20,678 bases of DNA, taken from an uncultured Ignavibacteriota bacterium. GTDB taxonomy: Bacteria; Bacteroidota; Ignavibacteria; Tepidaquicellales; Tepidaquicellaceae. A program made the translations under genes and the position numbers. The notes beneath the pieces are model-generated. The model was not told the DNA's origin. It made no database searches and saw only the letters and a list, made by a program, of their open reading frames with translations. Each line of letters opens with the position of its first letter. Within the stretch, counting starts at the first letter, position 1. Positions 15,317-20,678 of this stretch are shown here, piece after piece. The stretch lies in NCBI GenBank assembly GCA_937983305.1, contig CALKAJ010000164.1, forward strand, positions 1-20,678, given 5' to 3'.

Positions 15317-16417
15317 TTATTTAAGCAACTCAATTTTACTGAACACTGTTTCGGGTTTAATATATTCCATACAATTATAATCGGTGTTTTTACATTTCGG
15401 AGAGAAGTAGCATTTACATTCTTTCTCCGGCTCGATTATGAAACCGTTACCATACAATTCGAATTCGTTACGATTAAAAATGTTATTCAGAAGAATTACT
15501 TTTTTATCTAAACCAATTGCTATATGCAAACCCATCGTAACCTGAGTTACAACAATATTGCAATGATTTACAAGATTAATGAATGTATTCAAATTGAAAT
15601 GACCAAAATATTTCGCGCCGGAATTAATACTGTAATATTTATTTTTTTCATCTTCCTGTTCTCCTCCAAGCAGAATAACTTCGTAGTTATTTTTAAGCAG
15701 TATTTTAATTAAGTCAATCCAGTATTCATCTTTCCAAAGTCTGGAAGTCCATCTGCTGCCGCATCCTGTATTCAAGCCGACGACTTTTTTACTCTTATCA
15801 ATATTCCATTCTGAATCGAAATCTTTATTAATCGGAAGTATATACTTTTCTTTATTAAAACTGAATCCGCACATTTCAAAAATTTCTTCAGGATAAGTCT
15901 TTGTATTCATTTTTGAAACTTCATCGAATAATCCTGTTAAATACTTGTGCTCCGAAGAATTATTAACAGGAAAACACACTCCATTTTTTATTGTATAGCC
16001 AATTTTTTCTTTTGCCTGAATAGAATTTGCAAGTGAAATTGCTTCTTTGTCTTTGTCAAGATTAATCAATACATCAAATGTAATTTCCTTTAAAAACAGA
16101 ACATTCTGTAAAGTAAAATTCAATATTTTATCTGCACAGATAATATCATCGAAGGAATCATTTCCCGGGACCAATTCAGGTGAATATGTAAGCCAATATA
16201 TCATAGAATCGGGATATTTATTCTTTAAAGGGTACAGGAGTGGAGTTGTTCGGATTACATCTCCTGCGGCTCCCAGTTTGATAATAAGGATTTTTTCTTT
16301 CGAAGGTTTATAATAATTACAATTGACACAATTAACTTCGTACAATTTTGAGGGCTTGCAGGGAATATCTCCCTTAAAATATCTGCAATTTGTTTTTAAA
16401 TCTTCAATTTTAATCAT
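15317..16417 (-). CDS. Family 9 glycosyltransferase (heptosyltransferase-like) with N-terminal cysteine cluster
   Basis: This 366-residue protein is a GT9 enzyme of the ADP-heptose:LPS heptosyltransferase superfamily. The GT9 N-terminal signature is ILIIKLGAAGDVIRTTPLL (43-61), and the donor-site region includes NTGCGSRWTSRLW (216-228), ILLGGEQEDE (248-257) and VVTQVTMGLHIAIGLDKKVI (289-308). Ahead of the fold is a 40-residue extension with cysteines at 11, 20, 30 and 33 that could bind zinc. A second cysteine group (334, 336, 342, 349) near the C-terminus ends in NCMEYI, a common GT9 tail. The enzyme should transfer a heptose or other sugar in lipopolysaccharide or capsule synthesis. It is the first gene of the minus-strand unit; no clear Shine-Dalgarno site is seen. 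Confidence 0.9.
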   Translation of the reverse strand: MIKIEDLKTNCRYFKGDIPCKPSKLYEVNCVNCNYYKPSKEKILIIKLGAAGDVIRTTPLLYPLKNKYPDSMIYWLTYSPELVPGNDSFDDIICADKILNFTLQNVLFLKEITFDVLINLDKDKEAISLANSIQAKEKIGYTIKNGVCFPVNNSSEHKYLTGLFDEVSKMNTKTYPEEIFEMCGFSFNKEKYILPINKDFDSEWNIDKSKKVVGLNTGCGSRWTSRLWKDEYWIDLIKILLKNNYEVILLGGEQEDEKNKYYSINSGAKYFGHFNLNTFINLVNHCNIVVTQVTMGLHIAIGLDKKVILLNNIFNRNEFELYGNGFIIEPEKECKCYFSPKCKNTDYNCMEYIKPETVFSKIELLK

Positions 16418-16470
16418 AAAAAATATTTATCGTAAAATATAAAACTTATAAAATTTAGATGTAATACAAT

Positions 16471-16508
16471 AAAAAAAGGGCTAAATAACTTTATTCAGCC
16501 CTTTTTTT
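16471..16508 (-). terminator. Rho-independent hairpin terminator (structurally bidirectional)
   Basis: AAAAAAAGGGCT (16471-16482) pairs perfectly with AGCCCTTTTTTT (16497-16508). The 14-nt loop between them can form a few more pairs (AATA with TATT). It begins 16 nt after the stop of the propeller gene ending at 16524 and gives a U-run on the minus strand, so it most likely ends that transcript before the GT9 unit. The A-run on the other side makes it symmetrical. Confidence 0.85.
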
Positions 16509-16523
16509 AAGAAAATCCGGATA

Positions 16524-18065
16524 TTATTTCGTGAGTATCATTTTCTTAACGAAGGATTTATTTCCGGCTGTGAGCTTGTAAAAATAAATACCGCTTGGAA
16601 GTAAATTGGCATCATACGAAAGGGAATATTCGCCGGGATTCAATTCACTGTTAATTATACTCTCCACCTCTTTTCCCTGTATGTCAAAAACTGAAAGTGA
16701 AACCCTTCCATTTTCAACTATGCTGAACTTAATAATTGTCCGGGCATTGAATGGATTTGGAAAATTTTGAGTCAGCTCATAATTTTCCGGAATGGAAGAA
16801 CTATAATTGAGAACAGAACTAATTATTGTAGCAAAGTTCCACATTGAAGACCAGGGGTTAATTCCTAAAGTAGTATTTGCTCTTACTCTCCAAAAATATG
16901 TAGTAGCAGTGTTAAGTTTGCCGGATGGAACTACTCGCTGATTCAATGTTGTAGTAACAGAGTCAACAATTAGCGAAAAATTGGCAAATGGCGAAACCTG
17001 TACAGTATAGTCCATAACTCCGGCTCCTGTTGTCCATTTCAAAGTAGGGGTTAACGGAATATTATATGCATTGTTTGCCGGAGAAATCAATTCCGGTACA
17101 AATGCAGTCTGCCCTCCAGTTTGACTTTTTAAAATCAGCCCGTTGTAACCGCAGGCATAAATATTTAATACATCTGAAAAATGCAAGGAAATTATCCCGG
17201 TTGTAGTACCTGTGTTTTGTGCAATCCAGTTATTTCCTGAATTTGATGTATATAAAATCAGTCCGTTACTGCCTGTTATGTATCCCGTATTGTTATTAAT
17301 AAACCTGACAGAATGTAAATCATTAGTAAGTCCAAGATTAATTTGTGTCCAGGTTATACCTGCATTTTGAGTTTTCAATATTTTACCTGACTGACCGACT
17401 GTGAATCCGACATCTGAATTAATGAAGGCAATTGAATTTAACCAGCTGCTGTAATTCACAAGGTATGACCAGTTTTCGCCTCCGTCGGTAGATTTAATAA
17501 TCTGGCCGACTCTTCCAACCGAATAACCGGTTAGATTATTTACGAATGTAATACATTCAAGATAATCAGGTGAACAAGAATTAGTCTGAATCCAGTTATT
17601 TCCTCCATTGGTTGTTTTTATAATTGTTCCCCAATCTGCACAAACGAATCCTGTGTTCTCATTAAGAAATACAACGGAATATAAGGCTTTAGTCAATCCT
17701 GAATTTTGCGAGAACCAATTATTACCACCATTTGTCGTCTTCAGAATATAAGAGTATGGATAATAACCCCCAACTGCATATCCGATTTGAGGACTAATAA
17801 AAAAGATATCTTGTAAGCCTGCAGAGTTGACTTGATATACCGAGTTCCAATTTAAGCCGGAATTAGTTGTTTTTAAAATTATTGTGAAGGGGTTTGGAGA
17901 ACTTCCGTATCCTCCTGCAATAAAGCCTGTAGTGCCGTTTACAAAAAATATTGAGTTAAGGTTTGTATTGGTTGGTGACACAGAACTTTGCCAGCCATTT
18001 TGCGGGAATGCATTAGAGGTGACTAATAAAAACATTATCACCATAAAAAAATATTTCATAAACAT
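16524..18065 (-). CDS. Second secreted YCF48-like beta-propeller protein with T9SS sorting domain
   Basis: This 513-residue exported protein has a signal peptide (hydrophobic core 5-17, cleavage near residue 21). Seven propeller repeats carry tryptophans at 73, 117, 158, 199, 239 and 280; the seventh lacks it, as in the paralogue. Repeat length is 40-44 residues. The fibronectin-like module (about 322-413) contains TYFWRVRANTTLGINPWSS (389-407), closely matching the other protein. The C-terminal T9SS sorting domain starts at LTQNFPNPFNARTIIKFSI (431-449) and ends in LPSGIYFYKL...KKMILTK. The first ATG is favoured over a second at residue 3 because AAGGAG lies five bases upstream (plus-strand 18071-18076). 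A hairpin terminator follows the stop. Surface or secreted role unknown. Confidence 0.93.
   Translation of the reverse strand: MFMKYFFMVIMFLLVTSNAFPQNGWQSSVSPTNTNLNSIFFVNGTTGFIAGGYGSSPNPFTIILKTTNSGLNWNSVYQVNSAGLQDIFFISPQIGYAVGGYYPYSYILKTTNGGNNWFSQNSGLTKALYSVVFLNENTGFVCADWGTIIKTTNGGNNWIQTNSCSPDYLECITFVNNLTGYSVGRVGQIIKSTDGGENWSYLVNYSSWLNSIAFINSDVGFTVGQSGKILKTQNAGITWTQINLGLTNDLHSVRFINNNTGYITGSNGLILYTSNSGNNWIAQNTGTTTGIISLHFSDVLNIYACGYNGLILKSQTGGQTAFVPELISPANNAYNIPLTPTLKWTTGAGVMDYTVQVSPFANFSLIVDSVTTTLNQRVVPSGKLNTATTYFWRVRANTTLGINPWSSMWNFATIISSVLNYSSSIPENYELTQNFPNPFNARTIIKFSIVENGRVSLSVFDIQGKEVESIINSELNPGEYSLSYDANLLPSGIYFYKLTAGNKSFVKKMILTK
17112..17942 (-). repeat. Seven tandem propeller repeats (40-44 residues) within the gene
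   Basis: The repeat core 'I-[IL]-K-T-T-N-x-G-x-N-W' recurs seven times across residues 42-318. The period is near 41 residues except the first unit, which is lengthened by an insertion (SPNPF region). Units are diverged at DNA level. Confidence 0.88.
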
Positions 18066-18107
18066 ATTTACTCCTTTTTTTCTGAACTTAATGTTTTAAT
18101 AAGTGAA

Positions 18108-18143
18108 AATCAACAATCAAAATTTGGTACTAAGTTGTTGATT
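18108..18143. repeat. Inverted repeat in the gap between two minus-strand genes
   Basis: AATCAACAA (18108-18116) is perfectly complementary to TTGTTGATT (18135-18143) with an 18-nt loop. It lies downstream of the porin gene stop and upstream of the propeller gene start, both on the minus strand. The stem is AT-rich. It could be a weak terminator for the porin gene or a binding site. Confidence 0.4.
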
Positions 18144-18161
18144 AAGACAACAAAGATATTT

Positions 18162-19235
18162 TCAAAATTCAATACCCGAAGAAAGAATAACCTCACTTCT
18201 GGTGTTTGTGTTGTCATAGAATAATTTCAGAGTTTTATCGAGCTGGAGATATCTGGCTTCGAGTCTGAAGTAAGAAGATTCAATCGGTTTGTATTCAATT
18301 CCTCCTGTAACTCCAAGCGTATTTTTAACGCCCGAAAAATTTCCTTCTGAATCAATATAAACACCTGCTAAAATTCCGTCAGGGTCTGTGAAATATTCAC
18401 CTCTTAGCATTAAATTAATTTTCGGATGAACTCTGTATCTGCTGCTGATATATGCACCGTATGCAGATGCGGAATTATCACTTCCGTCAAGTTTAGATTT
18501 CTCCTGAAAAGTATAATCACCGGAAAGAATCAATTCCAGGTTCTTTGCAGGTGATAGATTAATTACGAGATTGTTTAACATTCTTGTTCTGCCGCCTGTG
18601 CCATTTGGCATTTCATTGCCTATAATGTTATTATAAGTAAATTTTAGGTTTGGGCAATGATTATATATTAGTTGGACACCTCCGGACAAATTTTCGTTGT
18701 TATCTTCCAATACATTATATCCGTTCAGGATATGTAGTGTTCCTGCAAACTTATCGCTGAAAACGTAAGAGGCTCTTATTCCGCTCTGATAGAACGGTTC
18801 AACATAGCTTGACATTGCAAAAGATGAAAAGAAGTTATACATAGGGAATGTTTCGCCGCCGATATGTGTGACAAAATATCCGGCATCAATCCAGAAATCT
18901 TTAGCAGGCGATACACCTACGTATGCTTCCTGAATTAACTGCATTTTATCAGGCCAGTTGTATCTTGGAATATCTCCATAATGAAAGGTTGTTTTTCCGC
19001 GAACTAAATCCGATTCGTATTTTGCAGAAATCTGGGCTATATCAACTCTGAATTGATTTCTGATTGGGCTCATCGCGGAGAATTGCCTTAACGGCAGGCT
19101 TTTATCAGTATCATAAGCATAATAAAAACTAACCAGTCCGGAGACGTCAATGTCTTTTAATATTTTTGAAATATTGGTCTGTGAAAGCACTACTGATGGT
19201 AATAAGAAAATAAAAAGAAAGTATAATTTTTTCAT
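18162..19235 (-). CDS. Outer-membrane beta-barrel protein (BBP2/OmpL-like porin)
   Basis: This 357-residue exported protein has a signal peptide (cleavage likely after S18, before QTN). The mature part is a series of alternating amphipathic strands with many aromatics and ends in GIEF, a terminal phenylalanine typical of barrels. The block PFYQSGIRASYVFSDKFAGT (147-166) followed by LHILNGYN resembles the putative beta-barrel porin-2 family (PF07642). LINLxPAKNLEL-type strands around 228-240 and LMLRGEYFTDPDG (276-288) also fit that family. It would form an outer-membrane pore for small solutes; substrate is unknown. No clear Shine-Dalgarno site precedes the ATG, which is common in this group. 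It is separate from the downstream propeller gene by 96 nt containing an inverted repeat. Confidence 0.8.
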   Translation of the reverse strand: MKKLYFLFIFLLPSVVLSQTNISKILKDIDVSGLVSFYYAYDTDKSLPLRQFSAMSPIRNQFRVDIAQISAKYESDLVRGKTTFHYGDIPRYNWPDKMQLIQEAYVGVSPAKDFWIDAGYFVTHIGGETFPMYNFFSSFAMSSYVEPFYQSGIRASYVFSDKFAGTLHILNGYNVLEDNNENLSGGVQLIYNHCPNLKFTYNNIIGNEMPNGTGGRTRMLNNLVINLSPAKNLELILSGDYTFQEKSKLDGSDNSASAYGAYISSRYRVHPKINLMLRGEYFTDPDGILAGVYIDSEGNFSGVKNTLGVTGGIEYKPIESSYFRLEARYLQLDKTLKLFYDNTNTRSEVILSSGIEF

Positions 19236-19395
19236 ATTGAAATTATTTGGTTTATGTCAACAAAATACAATAAGAATTATCAAAATTCAATATTTTTTTA
19301 AAAGAATATGAGATTTAAATCTAAAAACGAAAATAAAACTAAAGGTAACTCCTAAACACCAATAAAACAAAGGGTTTTAAGGGTTAAAATACTTC

Positions 19396-19425
19396 TTGAC
19401 TATTACATTTTAAATGTTATATTTG
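19396..19425 (+). promoter_or_regulatory. Bacteroidota-type sigma promoter for the ATP-grasp operon
   Basis: TTG at 19396-19398 (the -33 element, in CTTGAC) is followed after 19 nt by TATATTTG at 19418-19425, a full match to the TAnnTTTG -7 element. The spacing is that of the primary sigma factor of Bacteroidota. Transcription would begin around 19430, giving a leader of about 25 nt before the TTG start codon at 19457. The rest of the 221-nt gap (19236-19456) is AT-rich and I see no other clear element in it. Confidence 0.7.
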
Positions 19426-19456
19426 TGAAAACTTTTTTATAACTTATAAGAATTTA

Positions 19457-20533
19457 TTGAAGTTAGGATTAACATATAATGTCAAGAAAGAATTCGAGGA
19501 CGCAACCCCTTTGGAAATAAAAAATAAAGCGTCCGAGAACCTGATTAATGAAAATCTGATTCAAAATTACCCCGAAAGAGTTGATGATACTTTTGCCGAA
19601 TGGGATAGTATGGAAACGATTGATGCAATTAAAGTAGCACTTGAATTTGGAGACAATGAGGTTGAATTGATTGAAGCCGATGATGATGCATTTTATAAAC
19701 TTAAAAACTACAAACCTGATTTGGTTTTTAATGTTGCCGAGGGTTTTTATGGGGCTTCGCGTGAATCTCAAATTCCTTCGATGCTTGAAATGCTGAACAT
19801 ACCATATACGGGCTCTGACTCAATATCTATAGGCATTTGCCACGATAAATCAAGAAGTAAAGAAATCCTTTCCTATTACAATGTTCCGAATGCACCGTTC
19901 CTTATAAGCCGGAAAAGTCTAAAAAATATTAAAGGCGATTTCCCAAAATTTGTTAAACCTTTGCACGAAGGAAGTTCAAAAGGAATTTATAATTCTTCTG
20001 TTGTAAATAACATTGAAGAACTTAATAAGGAAATTGAAAGAATCTCGGACAGCTACAGCCAACCAGCATTAATCGAGGATTTTTTGCCGGGGAAGGAATT
20101 TACAATTTCTATGCTCGGTAATGGCGACGATGTAAAAGTTTTACCTGTGATTGAAATTAATCTTGACGAAGTGCCTGAAGGATTTAATAAAATATATTCT
20201 TATGAAGTGAAATGGTTCTTTGATACGAGAGAAAACCAACTTGATATTTTTAGATGTCCTGCAGATATTTCTCTGGAACTGTATTCTGAAATTGAAGATG
20301 TTTGTAAACAAGCGTTTAACTGCTTAAGATTAAAGGACTGGTCGAGAATTGATGTGAGACTTGATAAAAACGGAGTACCAAATATTGTTGAGATTAATCC
20401 GCTTCCCGGAATTTTACCCGACCCCGCGGATAACTCTTGTTTTCCGAAAGCCGCAAGAGAAATTGGTTTGAATTATAATCAAATGATAAACGAAGTTTTA
20501 AACGAAGCAAAAAAAAGGTATAATCTGAAATGA
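19457..20533 (+). CDS. ATP-grasp ligase related to D-alanine-D-alanine ligase
   Basis: This 358-residue protein has Ddl-like motifs in order: FNVAEGFYGASRESQIP (91-107) and NIPYTGSD (114-121) in the N-terminal domain; FVKPLHEGSSKGI (165-177) with the ATP-binding lysine K167; EDFLPGKEF (207-215); and WSRIDVRLD...VEINPLPG (295-318), where D299, E312 and N314 are the expected Mg ligands. The enzyme should join an amino acid or peptide carboxyl to an amine with ATP. It is not a plain Ddl: residues 10-45 form an insert after the first strand and the C-terminal part (DPADNSCFPKAA) departs from Ddl. The start is TTG at 19457, 32 nt after a good -7 box. It overlaps the next gene by ATGA. Confidence 0.88.
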   Translation: MKLGLTYNVKKEFEDATPLEIKNKASENLINENLIQNYPERVDDTFAEWDSMETIDAIKVALEFGDNEVELIEADDDAFYKLKNYKPDLVFNVAEGFYGASRESQIPSMLEMLNIPYTGSDSISIGICHDKSRSKEILSYYNVPNAPFLISRKSLKNIKGDFPKFVKPLHEGSSKGIYNSSVVNNIEELNKEIERISDSYSQPALIEDFLPGKEFTISMLGNGDDVKVLPVIEINLDEVPEGFNKIYSYEVKWFFDTRENQLDIFRCPADISLELYSEIEDVCKQAFNCLRLKDWSRIDVRLDKNGVPNIVEINPLPGILPDPADNSCFPKAAREIGLNYNQMINEVLNEAKKRYNLK

Positions 20534-20678
20534 AAATTCACATATTATTTAATGACCCTCTGCAATATACGAAAGATAAAATCTGGGATGACGGAGAAAC
20601 CGATATAGATAAAGTTTCAGAGCCGATTGATATGAGCGAATACGGAGTATTGGATGAAATGAAAGCGGTTCAAAGAGC
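20530..20678 (+). CDS. Probable second ATP-grasp (D-Ala-D-Ala ligase-like) protein, 3' truncated by the window
   Basis: Only the first 49 codons are visible (from MKIHILFNDPLQYTKDKIW), running off the end of the window. The ATG overlaps the stop of the preceding gene. The segment MSEYGVLDEMKAVQR (residues 35-49) lines up with FAEWDSMETIDAIKVAL (46-62) of the preceding ATP-grasp protein: in both it follows a first beta strand and a charged insert and would form the first helix of the fold. I therefore infer a tandem paralogue. Without the ATP-binding domain this cannot be confirmed. Confidence 0.6.
   Translation, partial: MKIHILFNDPLQYTKDKIWDDGETDIDKVSEPIDMSEYGVLDEMKAVQR

Noticed and set aside
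15316..15333. TTG start at 15333 for the minus-strand GT4 gene
   Set aside because: It would overlap the end of the GT9 gene and add residues before the natural first strand; ATG at 15315, one base after the GT9 stop, fits better.
10941..18065. Photosystem assembly role for the two YCF48-like proteins
   Set aside because: Both have signal peptides and T9SS sorting domains, so they are exported surface proteins; no photosynthesis gene is in the window.
19457..20533. Naming the ATP-grasp gene ddl
   Set aside because: The motifs are Ddl-like, but the N-terminal insert, the altered C-terminus and the tandem partner make a different ligase substrate at least as likely.

Overview
The window reads as a low-GC (about one third G+C by eye) fragment of a bacterium of the Bacteroidota/Chlorobiota group, most likely an Ignavibacteria-type organism from a metagenome or draft assembly. 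Three things point there. Two secreted proteins end in a type IX secretion (Por) sorting domain with the 'YPNPFNP'/'FPNPFNA' signature. Genes often lack Shine-Dalgarno sites. One intergenic region carries a Bacteroidota-type promoter (TTG, 19 nt, TAnnTTTG). The lineage is inferred, not proven. The first 55 bases are not genomic: they are an Illumina P5/read-1 adapter with two C-to-A differences, so the window starts at a contig end.

Layout. (1) 57-932: the C-terminal ATPase part of mutS, cut by the contig edge. (2) 994-5171: a compact five-gene cassette made of a small helical protein of unknown function, an SPFH/Band-7 protein with a C-terminal SHOCT domain, and three related proteins that all start with a C-x2-C-x14-C-x2-C zinc ribbon, two of them membrane proteins. 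It resembles the Bacillus ydjGHI envelope-stress genes in outline but has no PspA in view and carries extra parts. It is the best candidate here for a poorly described system. (3) 5168-10937: surface-glycan genes joined to the cassette without a break (ATGA overlaps or gaps of 1-12 nt): a zinc-finger methyltransferase, a Wzx-like flippase, three glycosyltransferases and an FkbM methyltransferase. Positions 994-10937 may be one transcription unit of about 10 kb.

(4) 10941-12461 (minus): a secreted seven-repeat YCF48-like beta-propeller protein with a T9SS sorting domain. (5) 12634-13347 (plus): a lone second FkbM methyltransferase. It converges on a minus-strand set of three glycan genes (16417 to 13349: GT9, GT4, methyltransferase). 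(6) 16524-18065 (minus): a second propeller/T9SS protein, followed by a clear hairpin terminator. (7) 18162-19235 (minus): an outer-membrane beta-barrel. (8) 19457-20678 (plus): an ATP-grasp D-Ala-D-Ala-ligase-like gene and the start of a second, overlapping one, behind the best promoter in the window.

Taken together, most of the window serves the cell envelope: making, methylating and exporting a surface polysaccharide, secreting propeller proteins that T9SS would tether or release at the surface, and a membrane-associated SPFH/zinc-ribbon complex. No tRNA, rRNA, CRISPR array, transposase or prophage gene was seen. No gene-free stretch exceeds 300 bases; the longest is 19236-19456.
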